A stretch of DNA of 64,000 nucleotides from Perognathus longimembris pacificus (GCF_023159225.1 NC_063172.1:59950828-60014827), one strand, 5' to 3'. Shown: positions 35,305 through 46,825, counted from the stretch's first letter. Made by a program: numbers and translations. The notes: generated by a model not told the origin, from the sequence alone.

Positions 35305-35425
35305 CATTCACGAATTCATTAATCCATTCATTCATATTGCCCCTAACAATTTCTTGCCCTAATCCATTTCTACTCACACAGCATCTTGAAACTGGGGATT
35401 TGGGGATACAAAAGATGAAGATGGG
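35305..35425 (+). repeat. L2 LINE 3'-end remnant (probable)
   Basis: 'tcacgaattcattaatccat', 'tcattcatattg' and 'ggggatttggggatacaaa' recall the L2 block 'cattcattcattcaacaaat ... gtgctggggatacaaa'. Diverged, with approximate edges. Confidence 0.45.
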
Positions 35426-35751
35426 CTGACATAAGAATTAACATCAAGAAGATGACATTTACAAATTCTCAAAAACAAACTATAAAGACCTGTGATGACT
35501 CCACTAATGGGAGTGAAGGTGTAGCAAGATGGGGAGAGCAGCTGTAAAAGAGAGGCTAGCAACTTACAAGGGTTAGGTTTGGGGAGCCTTGGGAACTGGC
35601 TCCTTAAAGAAGGCTGAGTATGATCCTAGTAGGGAGGTAAGGACAAATCTATGTCCACATAGATTAGGTTTGAAAGGACACATCAACCAGAAGTGATGTG
35701 GGGTGTTGGTGGCTAAAGGGAGTATCAAGAAATAATTGGGAGATCTGGAAA

Positions 35752-35992
35752 CTAGTGTTTGTGGCTACACCTATAATCCTAGCTACTCAGGAGGCTGAGA
35801 TCTGAGAATCCAAGTCCAGAACCAGCCAGGCAGAAATGTAAAGAAACTCTTACCTCAAATCAACTAGCAAAAAGCTAGAAGTGGGGGCATGGCTCAAGTG
35901 GTAGAGCATTAGCCCTGAATGGAAAAGAGGAGAGTGAGAACAGGTAGCCTTGAGTTTAAGCCCCAGTGCCAGTAATAGGAAAAAAAAAAAAA
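35752..35992 (+). mobile_element. 7SL-like + Geo dimeric SINE
   Basis: Left half 'tataatcctagctactcagg', 'aggctgagatctgagaatcc'; Geo half 'gggcatggctcaagtggtag', 'ttgagtttaagccccagtgc'; an A12 tail. Confidence 0.88.
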
Positions 35993-37078
35993 GGAAAGAG
36001 AAAAAAATATACCAGAAATCATAATGGTTTCACAAATACAGAAAACTTAACTAGATAATTAAATACAAATAGAATTTGGAAGTTAAGGAGAGCTAGGAGA
36101 AGACAGTTTCTTACAGCTTTTATATCAATGTTGTTTTATGAGAATGTCTTCTTTAGATGATGATTTTCAGCAGCTCTAAAAAGACAGCTTAAAGGATTAT
36201 TGCACACTAGTCGCTTTCCCCGTTCAAAAGGAAGCATAAGAACAGGTGTTATTTTATAGTTGTTCCTAAGAACAGAGGTTGAAAGAACCATAAAACTTCT
36301 CAATCTATAACTCCTTACTAAGGAGGTCAAGGTCATCTATAGACTTTGATGTTTCCTCAACAAGTAGATGATAGGTAACTACGGGGATTATTGTAAGAGA
36401 GAAGGGAAATGTGTGGGAGAGAAATAGTTGAAATTGGGTGGAAAGCAATCATATCTATTAACTTTTAAATCAACTTTTTTCTGACAGTATAGACTAGCTT
36501 CTTTAAATGATTCAGCTTAATATTTTTAATAAGTAAAGTCATAAGAACCTTTTATAATAAGGAAAAATAAACAGTATTATAAATACATTTTTTATTTTTG
36601 CCTGTTTCGAGTATAAACTACTAAATTCTTCAGGGGAGACTTCTGTTTGTTTTAAAAATATATGGTTTTACCTTGATAACAATTTCAGTTCTCTAGCTAC
36701 TGAAACAGAATATACAACCTGTAAGCATCTTAGTTAAAAATTGCAAATACATGTGCTCTGCCCAGGGCAGAGACAAGGGGAATTTGCTTGTAAATTGATC
36801 TCATGTTGGTAACTACAGTACTTCATACACTATAAATTAGGTGCTTATTTTTATGTTTCTCACCTACCAATAAAGTCACAAAATTTATTTAGTTCCAAAA
36901 GATACAATGTTGCCCATACTGTTCTCACTAAGGATGAATTGCTTGACTAAAGAGGCAAACTTTTACTGAAAGCATAGCTTTATAGACTTAATCGCAAAAA
37001 GTCAGTATTGTATTGTATTTCTAAATTTCATTGCTGCAAGTCACAGAAATGGAAATGTCTACATTCATATTTAAGTAG
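35993..37078. other. AT-rich noncoding stretch, nothing recognised
   Basis: No repeat or exon recognised. Confidence 0.5.
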
Positions 37079-37088
37079 AGAAAAACAG

Positions 37089-37279
37089 GGCTGGGAATAT
37101 GGCCTAGTGGCAAGAGTGCTTGCCTCCTACACATGAAACTCTCGGTTCGATTCCCCAGCACCACATATATGGAAAACGGCCAGAAGGGGCGCTGTGGCTC
37201 AGGTGGCAGAGTGCTAGCCTTGAGCAGGAAGAAGCCAGGGACAGTGCTCAGACCCTGAGTCCAAGGCCCAGGATTGGCC

Positions 37280-37315
<36 letters not shown>

Positions 37316-37324
37316 AAAAAATAA
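37089..37324 (+). mobile_element. IDL-Geo SINE with AAAT-repeat tail and 10-bp TSD
   Basis: 'ggctgggaatatggcctagt', 'cttgcctcctacacatgaaa', intact 'ggttcgattccccagcacc', then Geo 'ggcgctgtggctcaggtggc' and 'ccaaggcccaggattggcc'. The tail is an (AAAT)n run at 37281-37312. The duplication agaaaaacag lies at 37079-37088 and 37325-37334. It shares diagnostic bases with the copy at 61765. Confidence 0.95.
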
Positions 37325-37334
37325 AGAAAAACAG

Positions 37335-38934
37335 CATTAATTCTTTTCTTTTTTTTTTTTTTTTTTTTGCTTTGATGATATACCGGAGCTGTGTTAAACA
37401 TTCCTGGAGGATCAAGGTTGCACTAAATGTACTATAGAGAGAATAGAAGACTTTGGAAATGACATAGGTTTAAAGTCCTTCAACTAATTCCACTGGGATT
37501 ACCCAAGAGCTTGAGTTGGCATGGGGGAGGGGAGAACAGGGCTGGAAAAAGAGCTAGATATTAGTGCTTTTGTAATTACTATGTTCCCTATGGCCTGAAA
37601 TGCTAAAAATGAATGTTTCCTCTATTACTAGGACATAGACCTTTCTCAGTGCAAAGCTATTATCATATATAATGCACATGTCTAGAAATCATGGCTTCTC
37701 TGTCATTCTTGGAAGACCTTTAGAGACCTGGGTTATTGTATAGTCCTGAATTATAGCCAAGTATGATTTGTAGTCCTCTCATTTTCTAGCATATTTTAAA
37801 AACTCAGTTTAAGCAATTTTACCCACATTTAATGGCTCCATCTTTTTGTACAAATTAAAATGTTTGCTTCGCCTTAACCCTGAATAAAATGTTACTACAT
37901 AACTTGCAAATGAGAACAGTGTAGCAATTCATCTAATGCTAGTATCTCTAGAAAAAAAGATGATTTAGCAGGCAATTTTAGCAATCTATTAATGTCATAT
38001 TTCTTTAAAAAGAAATAAGCTTTTCAGATATCAAAACATACATACATTCTTGATCTGCTTCTATAGAACTAGGGCATATAAAATCACAAGAAAATGAATG
38101 ACATTAATTTGTACCTTTTACACAAATAATTTCCTTCTGTATTTTGGAGGTAGAAATTGTACCTTAGCAGACTACATTTTTTTCCTCCTCTGACTTCAGT
38201 TCTTTCAACACAAAAGTAGAATGAAACAAGAAATGTTACTTCCCTTATTCAGTTTTATTTCAATCTATGTCAGTTTAGCCCATTTTAAGTAGTCTGTATA
38301 ATTTTTTTTTAAATGAAAGGACCATTCTAATGTTAATTTGGATCAATCTTCCAAACATATGATTCCAGGTTTCTATAAGGGGCCCACTTGAGAGAGCTTT
38401 TTAAAAGTGGACAAAAAAAATTTTAAGTGCCCGAGGCTCTCAATTCACATTTAACCTACTTACATGAAAAAGGAACTGCTTTGGTTAAGAATAAACTTCC
38501 ACAAGCTCAGGTTTTAGCTAAACAGGCCAGCACATTAGAGAGGAAACAAGACAGCAAATAGGTACTCCTTTCATACTAGGGAAAGAATACTGTATTTATT
38601 TAAAATAGTTGGCAGAAATTCTCATTTTAATTAAATTACATTTGCTGAAATAACATTTTCATAATTACACACATGCAGAAAAAAAAAGACTTTTTTCCCA
38701 AAGAGCTAGCAAAAAATTACCACAGTAACTTTGGTTAGAATAAGTGTGAGTAATTTGGATCAGTATTGCACATTAGTTCAGTGGTTTTCAGTGATTCAGG
38801 AGCCATTATTGTTCTCTGTTGCCAAGTGAAGTTAATACATAGTAGACAACAAGTTCTGTTATTAATGCTTTTTCACAGGAAGTAACTTAGTACAAGTTTT
38901 ATATCTTGTGTTTTTATTACTCGTATATTAGAAC
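37335..38934. other. AT-rich noncoding stretch, nothing recognised
   Basis: A T18 run lies at about 37351-37368. No repeat family or exon recognised. Confidence 0.5.
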
Positions 38935-39030
38935 TCAAGAATGTTATCTAAGGAAACTAAGGCCCCAAAATTAATTGACTTATTCTTAATCATTTAGCTA
39001 GTTACAAGGACTAGACCTAGAATTCAGCAG
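38935..39030 (+). repeat. MIR SINE remnant
   Basis: 'ctaaggaaactaaggcccca' and 'atttagctagttacaaggac' followed by 'tagacctagaattcagc' matches the MIR block 'gaggaaactgaggcac ... cacagctagtaagtgg ... gctgggattcgaac'. Confidence 0.6.
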
Positions 39031-39033
39031 CAT

Positions 39034-39112
39034 TCTCCTGTACATGTCTGTCAGAGTAAAAAGGACAGAAAATAAGACAGACATGTACAGTAGATGGTAC
39101 AGTGTACCATCT
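39034..39112. repeat. Adjacent hairpin-forming inverted repeats
   Basis: ctgtacatgtctgtc (39038-39052) and its exact reverse complement (39076-39090) form a 15-bp stem around a 23-base loop; beyond one mismatch the outer bases 39034-39036 and 39092-39094 also pair. One base further lies agatggtacagtgtaccatc and its partner t (39092-39112), a 9-bp stem with a 3-base loop. Function is unknown. It could be a hairpin RNA source, a remnant of a DNA transposon or chance. Confidence 0.8.
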
Positions 39113-40705
39113 TTGTGAATTATGGCAGAATTGAAATGCCATCCCAAGTTCCATTCAATTTTTCCCATCTTGGCTCTCTTCCTAAAAACTCACATGAGAG
39201 CCAAAATTCATGTTCCAAAGGGAACAAAAATTATCCAATAATCAGGTTAAGTTTCACACATGGAGTAAAGCAATAAGTTAATAAGATGATTCCATGATTT
39301 ACCAATGACAGCTCAGTAAGAGCAAATTTTTCCATGAATAAAACAGTGCTGAAAGCTTAATGTCTTCAGGTAGAAAAAAAGACAGTGAAATCAACCCACT
39401 GTTCAAGCTCAGTTATGGAAGGTACACAGGAAAAGAGGAGGAACATTTAAATGAGGAGGGAAAGTATACCAAACCACAGGAAATCAGACCCACCCCTTCC
39501 TTCTTGGATATTGCTGAATGCCAGTCTTGTGGAGAGTGAAAAGCATTATGTAGCCTAGTTGTGCCAAATGGTTTCCACGATGCAGACACAGACCTACAAT
39601 AGTTTTATACATGTGCTACTGGATAACTTAATGAACAAATATGTCACGGTGAAAGCCTGGGCAAACAGCAAGTTTGCTACATTTGTACAAAAGGAACACT
39701 AGTGAGCTTTTATTAGCTTTTTTCTCCACTATTAGGTCAGAGTAAAGTACAAACAAGTGAAACCCACAACAGCTGCTTGTTCAGATTAATAACATATTAA
39801 ATGTGCTTGTGATCTGAACCAGTTGAACCACAATAAAAAAAAATCAAATAACAAATACAAAGGAAATCCCATAATATTGAATATCTACAACAATGAGTAA
39901 CACAAAGAGCCTCTATCCTTTATTAATTATGCAGTGTCTGTCTCCCGCTCTACCGGATTATATGTCTTGCAAAAGCATTAACTATATCCCACTAATTCGT
40001 TGCACTGGAAAGCTCTCCCATGATTCTTTCAGGAACAATCCACTACTTTTTCTGCTCTGTGTAATGTTACATTGAACTATAGTATGAAGGCCATTTAAAC
40101 TCAAGAGGACCTTGGCTACTGTTAAGCAAAAAAACAAACAAAAATTCTCCCCAAGAGTCTAATTTGCAAATTAATTTCCTTGTTCCCTGTCAGTTACTCT
40201 CAGCTTACAAGCTTGAGGGTCAAACTCATTATTAACAGAAGCTTATGATGACTACAAAGCAACCACATCTAATGTTAATAAAAAATAATAATAATTCTCA
40301 ACATTTCATACAACTGAACTCAAGTGGGTAAACATATCAATATTATGCAAAGTGTGTTCCAATGAACACTAATATGCCTGAAGATATTAATAGATACTGG
40401 GGCTAAGAAGGGAGTGTTTCGGGAACTACTGAGTTGTATACCAAGGTAAACAGCTCCCTTTGCGACAGAATGTCTTTGTGGCTTTTATTCTTTCTGAAAA
40501 TTCAGAAAGGGGAGAGGGGGGACCGTTTTTAAACTCTGAAATAAATGAGAAACACAGAAAACTTTTCCCAGAATCTCGCTTCATTTGTGAAAGAGCGAAA
40601 GAAAAAGAGAGCCGGGAAGGGGGGAAGGAGGGATGAAGAAATGATCTTAAAGATAGGATTTAACTAATGCTCCAATTTAAAACCTTCAACAGTTGAGGGA
40701 ACTGA
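39113..40705. other. Noncoding stretch, nothing recognised
   Basis: No repeat or exon recognised. A short purine-rich patch with GAAAG and GGGAAGG units lies at 40588-40640. Confidence 0.5.
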
Positions 40706-40790
40706 AGTTGGGAACTGAAGCTCAGTGGTAGAGGACTGGCCTAGCTCCAGCGTGCTTAAGGCCCTACACTGGATCCCCACATCACAAAAC
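40706..40790 (+). mobile_element. ID-type SINE monomer, old
   Basis: 'gttgggaactgaagctcagt' and 'ggtagaggactggcctag' then 'aaggccctacactggatccc' are the ID A-box, middle and B-box regions. A broken A tail follows near 40800. Confidence 0.75.
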
Positions 40791-40809
40791 AGTGTTTCTA
40801 AAAAAAAAT

Positions 40810-42133
40810 CCTCACTAGCAAACATAGTACATGACTCATTCTAAACGCTATCACTTCCCTCCTCCCTCCCCCCCACCCATCTAGTGTGACAATTGACCCT
40901 GAAATGTGAGTTTTGATGGGCTTGGCTGGACCAAAGGTGTTTTAGGAAAATATTTGAGGCTGAAGACCACTTCAAAAATCTAGTTCTTCCCTTTGACAAG
41001 ATGGTAATGTTTACAACTTCATTCCTGATTAGAATGTATCACAGGTTCATTTTTTTTAAATAAAACTATGTTTTACCTATTTATTTGAATATCTACTACT
41101 CAAGATTTTTATACCTATTTCTCTGATCAAAATAACATTCCATTCTGTGACTTTTCTAGACAGAAAATTGGACCTTGTCCTTGAACATCTGTGGTATGAA
41201 AAGATGTGAGGGTTATAATAAGATGTGAGGATAATATTATACATAAAATGTAATCTAGCCCTGTGATTTGATCAAATAATTTGTGAATATTAAACATAAG
41301 AGTTAATGATGGGTGAGTTCATATCTATGAAACTCTTTTAACCAGAAATTAAGAACTAAAATCAGTGTTAAGTAGTCAAAAACAACTCTTGTAACTCTAC
41401 CTGGGAACCCAGAACCCTGCATGTATACTCCAGTTATTATCTTAGAAGGATTTAGAAACATCTCAAGTATCAGCATAAGAACTTCATTAAGATTTCAGAG
41501 CTGTTATAATCTCTAAGTCTTATTCAACATATTTTAAAAATAAAGAAAGGGGAGGAGGGCTAAGAGAGAAAGAAAAGGTTAAGAAGATACCACAGGAATA
41601 ACTACCCAAAATAGTGTCTGTCAAAACCACACTAAATAATCAGATAGACACCAGAGTTCATAAGGAATGGTAGTCACCATAGTCACTATATTTAGTGTCT
41701 TAATTTATTTTGAAAACAGTACCCACAGTATGCCATTTTTAATCTTAGTTTTTGTCACAGGATTCCAGTGCTTATATCATTATTATTGGATAGTATCCCA
41801 GAAAATTAAACACAAATCCCTGAGCTATAAATCTATTATTTAATGAAAATTGAGGGTCTTCTTTTCAGCAGATTCGAAAGATCTGACTTAAACAATATTA
41901 AGTGTTCCATCTAGAAATGAAAATGAAATCTGCTCAGTACTCTTCTCTGTCCTCCAGAATACCCGCAATACACTTTACCAGATGCTCCCCACAAGGTTCT
42001 TCATCTAAATAACTTAACTATCAGGATCAGTCATATTTACTATTATTCATAGATGAAGTGTTAATTTCCAAGCTTCATTAAATATTCTCCACTGTCCCAC
42101 AGATTTTTGTAGGTAAATACTTTGTCTTCTCAT
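40810..42133. other. AT-rich noncoding stretch, nothing recognised
   Basis: A short near-tandem 'aagatgtgagg' pair lies at 41201-41230. No repeat family or exon recognised. Confidence 0.5.
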
Positions 42134-42536
42134 TTGCTCTGGTGGTATGTGGTTTGAACTCAGGGCTCTGTGCTTACTTCTAGGCTAGCTCTTCATCTTG
42201 AGCCACATTTCTAGTCCCCTTTTTTTGACCTGGAATATTGATTCTCCTAATGTCTGTCTTTTTTTTTTCTTTTTTTTTTTTTTTTTTTTGGCCAGTCCTG
42301 GGCCTTGGACTCGGGGCCTGAGCACTGTCCCTGGCTTCTTCCCGCTCAAGGCTAGCACTCTGCCACTTGAGCCACAGCGCCGCTTCTGGCCGTTTTCTGT
42401 GTATGTGGTGCTGGGGAATCGAACCTAGGGCCTCGTGTATCCGAGGCAGGCACTCTTGCCGCTAGGCTATATCCCCAGCCCCCTAATGTCTGTCTTTTAT
42501 GCAGCCTGGATGGCAGGTGTGTGACACCACACCTAT
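42134..42536 (-). mobile_element. Old 7SL-like + ID-like SINE, split by a nested IDL-Geo
   Basis: Left piece (42134-42245): 'gtggtttgaactcagggctc', 'tcttgagccacatttctagt'. Right piece (42499-42536): 'tggatggcaggtgtgtgaca', 'ccacacctat', the reverse of a 7SL-like 5' end. A younger IDL-Geo at 42263-42481 interrupts it. The 'gcctggatggcaggtgtgtgac' region (42503-42524) resembles the third dimer type rather than the Geo dimers. Confidence 0.6.
42263..42481 (-). mobile_element. IDL-Geo SINE, full length, nested, with 17-bp TSD
   Basis: Minus-strand copy with a long T tail (one C interruption), Geo half and ID-like half ending 'tatatccccagcccc'. The exact duplication cctaatgtctgtctttt lies at 42246-42262 and 42482-42498, inside an older SINE. 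Same subgroup as 18259 and 23612. Confidence 0.97.
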
Positions 42537-43036
42537 CTACTTTTGCTTTCTGTTTTCAAGATTGCCCAAATAATAATTTCAATTCTCTAGTCTATGGTAA
42601 TAAGCATTACTACAGAATAAATAACCTTGGGAAGCTACTTAATCGCTTGTTAATTTCTTCAAAAACAAATCCACTTGCAAACATGCCATGTATCCCTACT
42701 CTGAACACCTTCACATGGAAGAGGGCAAAAGAATACGAGGCCCCTAGTGATACTACTACCCACGTGCTTATATGACAAGTATCTAAAAAATACATTTGTG
42801 GCTAAATATTAAATCAACTTCCTATATAAGAAAAGTCAGCAAAAAGTTAAATATTTGCGGAACTGGGAAAACTATCAGTACAGAGAGAAGCATCTTCTTA
42901 GCCAGAAACAATTGTGCTATCAATAGTAAGTATTGGGTTAACATTTGTCTATAATGTGTTTTGTAAGACATTCAAATGGACCTAGATTTTTAAAAAAATC
43001 TGGTTCCTGAGAAATGATCCTAATTGTTGAAGTGTT

Positions 43037-43040
<4 letters not shown>
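42537..43040. other. AT-rich noncoding stretch
   Basis: Nothing recognised. The 84-codon frame at 42521-42775 begins inside the SINE end and has no known motif. Confidence 0.5.

Positions 43041-43078
<38 letters not shown>
43041..43078. repeat. (AC)n microsatellite
   Basis: A perfect AC run of 38 bases, eight bases before the SINE that follows. Confidence 0.98.
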
Positions 43079-43081
<3 letters not shown>

Positions 43082-43086
43082 GTTGG

Positions 43087-43309
43087 ACAGGAGAGCAGGC
43101 CTATATCCTAGCTATCCAGAAGGCTGAGATCTGAAGATCATGGTTCAAAGCCAGCTAGGGCAGGAAAGTTCATGAGACTTCTTTCCAATTAACCACCAAA
43201 AAGCCAGAAGTGGAACTGTAGGCCCAACTGGTAGAGAGGTAACCTTGAACAAAAACACAGCACCCAGGCTCTGAGTTCAAGCCCCAGCACTGGCATTAAG
43301 GGAAAAAAA
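43087..43309 (+). mobile_element. 7SL-like + Geo dimeric SINE
   Basis: Left half 'tatatcctagctatccagaa', 'ggctgagatctgaagatcat', 'ggttcaaagccagctagggc'; Geo half 'agccagaagtggaactgtag', 'gagttcaagccccagcactg'. The Geo half here keeps a clear tRNA-like B box. Confidence 0.9.
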
Positions 43310-44993
43310 GATAAAGTAATAATGAAATTAGGTTTTAAAATGGTGCCATATTAAATATAAGTAGAGTGAAATACTTCCTGGTGTTGTACAGCTGGAAATT
43401 GTAGGCAAAATCATAGTAAACAGGAATTGTGTGAAAATTTTAAAAGAAGATATCCGCTTTCTGTTGTGCCTCAAAGAGAAAAACAAATTAAGTCGTATGT
43501 GAGCATTCAAGGGAAGGGAGCAGACGGAGAAGGAAGACATGAGAAAGCACAGAACACAGAGGGTGCATTCGATTCCACGTTGCAGTACATGAAGGCCACA
43601 CAAGGTAGAAGATTCCATGCAAGAGAAGACAAGTAGCCACTAGAAGAAGGAGAAAATTAAATTGTAACCCAGGAAGACTGGCCTATTTATTCATGAAACA
43701 CCCCTAAGTGGGGCAGAAGGCAGGAGCTGCGGAGAAAGGTTCTCCATGAAACAGAAATTCAGTTGTCCATAAGACAAGTTGACATTTAGTAATAAGATGA
43801 AAACTACCACTCAAAGCAGGTTCCCAGATTTATACCTTGAAGGTCTAGAAATAGAAAGAGATTCGTGACAAACTGCAAAATGAGAAGAACTGACAAATAT
43901 AGTTTGCAGCTTGTTGGCCTGAAAACACTTGTGACAGGGTTCATAAAACAACGTTCCCCAAAATACAGTGCTTTGGATGGTGAAGATTTTAAGCTGAAGA
44001 GACGTAAGAGATGGGGCTCTTTGTCTGAAGCAGGATATCAGAACTTTATGGGAGAGGGACACTCTCCTTACCCATAGGAAAGGAGCACCCTTCCCTCAAA
44101 ACAAAGGCATTTTATGTGAGGTCCCAACAAACAGGCAGAGTGGAGTCTTCTTACATTCACTGCACTTAGCTTCAACTCTTTTATCCAATCATATTTTCTG
44201 CTCCTCAGTCCACTCTTCATCAAACAACATTTACTTATAGTTTCGGTCATCATTCCTTATAAAGTTGTCCCTGCCATAGAAAACTCGTATGCAATAGATG
44301 CTTTTAATTAATTCAATGGTATACTAAGCTACATTATTTCTTTGATTAGTCTGTTATTACAGCAGTCCCAGTGGAGAATCTGAAAGAGTACAAGGAAAGC
44401 CATTTTCCTCTTCTACATCTGAAAATGTGAAACTGAAGATGTCTGTTTGTAGTCTCTAGCATGGACAGGAGGTGTGTCCTGCTCAACAGTCAGGATGGAG
44501 TGAAGGGAAGCAGTGGAAGGACCCAAAGGGCTCACCTAATATGAAGGAGTCGGGAGGGGTCCTTGTGAAGAAGACAGAGAGAAGAACCAAGAAACTAAGG
44601 CAGTGTAACCAAGTAGGCAGTAACCCAAGGAGAGAGAACTCCCCTTTGCAATCTGCTTCCAAAAGGATTCAGTGAGGACCAAAATGACTTAGTAGGGGGA
44701 GATAGATGTCTCTGGATAGTATATTAGTAAGGAGGCTGAAGAAAAAGTCAGGCTGCAGGGATTTCCTGAGAAAAGGTTAGCGAACAGGTGAAAATGATCA
44801 CACTTTTGTTTATGCAAAGGAAAGTAAGCTATGCAGGATGATCTGGAGGTTCTCTATAAGGAAATAGCAAGCTGATAATGAGGTTTGGGAGGGCCTTTGC
44901 TGGAACAATGCTTCTGATAGTTGTCTAGTGTGCAAATGTGAATTTTCATACTGGTAAAACCAGTAGAATAAAACATAATTTGTTATCACTAAA
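43310..44993. other. 1.7-kb noncoding stretch, no recognised family
   Basis: Less AT-rich in parts (43500-44100 and 44450-44760), with several 60-96 codon frames on both strands and no known motif. It may hold old, unrecognised repeats; no exon can be supported. Confidence 0.45.
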
Positions 44994-45316
44994 ATATGGA
45001 ACCAACCCAGATGCCCCTCAGTAGATGAATGGATCAAGAAAATGTAGAACATATATACAAGGGAATTCTATGCCTCTATCAGAAAGAATGACATTGCCCC
45101 ATTCATAAGAAATGGAAGGACTTGGAAAAAATTATACTAAGTGAAGTCAGCCAGACCCAAAGAAACATAAACTCTATGGTTTCCCTCATTAGGAATAATT
45201 AGTACATTTCTAGGATGGTCCTAACAGAAGATCACAATAGCTCAATAGCTATGTGCAGGTCTTTCTTTCCCATAGTTTTACCCCTGATGTCACTGTAACT
45301 GATTTGGGTACCCTGG

Positions 45317-45366
<50 letters not shown>

Positions 45367-45370
45367 TATG

Positions 45371-45421
<51 letters not shown>

Positions 45422-45685
45422 TGGAACTAGGGAAGGGAAGGAAAATATCAAACTTGAGATACAAAGGATAAAAAGACAAATAAATAAAACAGTAATACTA
45501 ACAAAACTATATGATGCAAACTTATGAGGTAGAGGGAAATGAGGAGGGGGAAAGGTGGGGAAAAATGAGGGAGGAGGTAACCAGTGGGTAAGAAATGTAC
45601 TCACTGCCTTACATGTATATGAAACTGTAACCCCTCTGGTACATCACTTTGACAATAAGAAAATACATAAATTAAAAAAAAAAAA
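44994..45685 (+). mobile_element. 5'-truncated L1, ORF2 end plus 3' UTR and A tail
   Basis: Starts in the last part of ORF2 ('atatggaaccaacccagatg', 'atggatcaagaaaatgtag', 'ggaattctatgcctctatc'), passes 'gaagtcagccagacccaaag' and runs through a 3' UTR to an A12 tail. The ORF2 portion is interrupted by stop codons. The 3' UTR contains the compound TA/TG repeat. I found no clear target-site duplication. Confidence 0.9.
45320..45420. repeat. Compound (TA)n(TG)n microsatellite inside L1 3' UTR
   Basis: About 65 bases of TA followed by 35 bases of TG/GT. The L1 copy at 22338 has only 'gtatatatga' at the same place (between 'ggtattgt'/'ggatatta' and 'ctagggaagg'), so the expansion arose from a short seed after insertion. 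Confidence 0.97.
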
Positions 45686-45721
45686 CTTAGGTTCTTTATT
45701 TGAAGAAAGAAAAATAAGTCA

Positions 45722-45811
45722 GGACCAGAGCTGTGACTCAAATATTAAGGCCAGATTTCAATCCCCAATAATGCACAAATACATACACACACACACACAC
45801 ACACACACACT
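45722..45811 (+). mobile_element. Possible Geo/ID-like monomer with CA-repeat tail
   Basis: 'ccagagctgtgactcaaata' and 'gatttcaatccccaataatg' look like a short tRNA-like monomer (A- and B-box regions). A perfect CA run at 45785-45810 sits in the tail position. Low confidence for the monomer, high for the CA run. Confidence 0.4.
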
Positions 45812-46790
45812 CACTATAATGTCAAAGATATATGGCCTCTTCCTACATTGAAATCTCTGTTTTTAGAAAAATAACAATATGAAATGTGATTAATATGATG
45901 TTATTTTTCATTCTAGTAATCTTTTTATAGTTGGGTAATTATTATAAATAATTGTCTCAAGTGTGTTTAAGTGCAAATAATATCTTTGTTCAAAACACTG
46001 GGTATCAGAGATCAGATCTCTTTAGCAACCCCAAATACCAGCCCCACATTTATTTAATCATATTCTGTCCTATATTTTTCTCTAGTGGTATTATGCATGG
46101 TCTTTCAAAACTAAAATCCATAGAAAATCTAGTCGAATAACATCTGAGACTTAGTGAATCCATAGCAATACCAGAACAGTATTTGTATTTAAGCTTCACA
46201 CAAGGCAAATTCACATAGCTTATTGTATATTAAATATAACTCTCACAATAATCATCCAAAATTGCACAAATTGAGCAACTCTAATTCAAAAATAAGATCC
46301 CAAATGCTCCAAATTCTGAAATTTTTGATTGCCAACATGATACTATGTGCCAAATGGTTCAGTATATACCACCTATGCACAAAACTTTACATATATATGT
46401 AAAGTTACTTTCAGGCTATGTGTATAAGGTATATAGTAAAGAAACAAATTTCTACATTTTTATGTTGGGTCTGATCCACAACATTTGTCTTTATACATAT
46501 GAAAATATTCCAGTTTTCCCATTTGACCAAGAACATTGAATGGGCTGAATCACACAGCTCTTCTACTCCTTGTTTTAATGGCAGAGTTCCTAAATGGTAC
46601 CAGAACGCCCCTGAAGGCACAAGGCAGGTTTGCTCTGTTCTATGATGAAGAACTGGTAGAAAATCTTACTCCCATCAGGTCAGGATAAACACTTTACCTA
46701 AATTATAAATGTTTCCTAGCAATTTAAAGTCCACAACCACAGGAATACAAACTCTTTTCTCTGTCCATAGGTGCTCTATTTTCTAACATC

Positions 46791-46792
<2 letters not shown>
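45812..46792. other. AT-rich noncoding stretch with a 24-bp palindrome
   Basis: aactttacatat at 46383-46394 is followed directly by its reverse complement to 46406, a perfect 24-bp palindrome. No exon or transposon recognised. Confidence 0.6.

Positions 46793-46825
<33 letters not shown>

Noticed and set aside
45249..45604. Open frames coding Tyr-Ile, Cys-Val or Thr-His repeats
   Set aside because: They are translations of the TA/TG compound repeat inside the L1 3' UTR.
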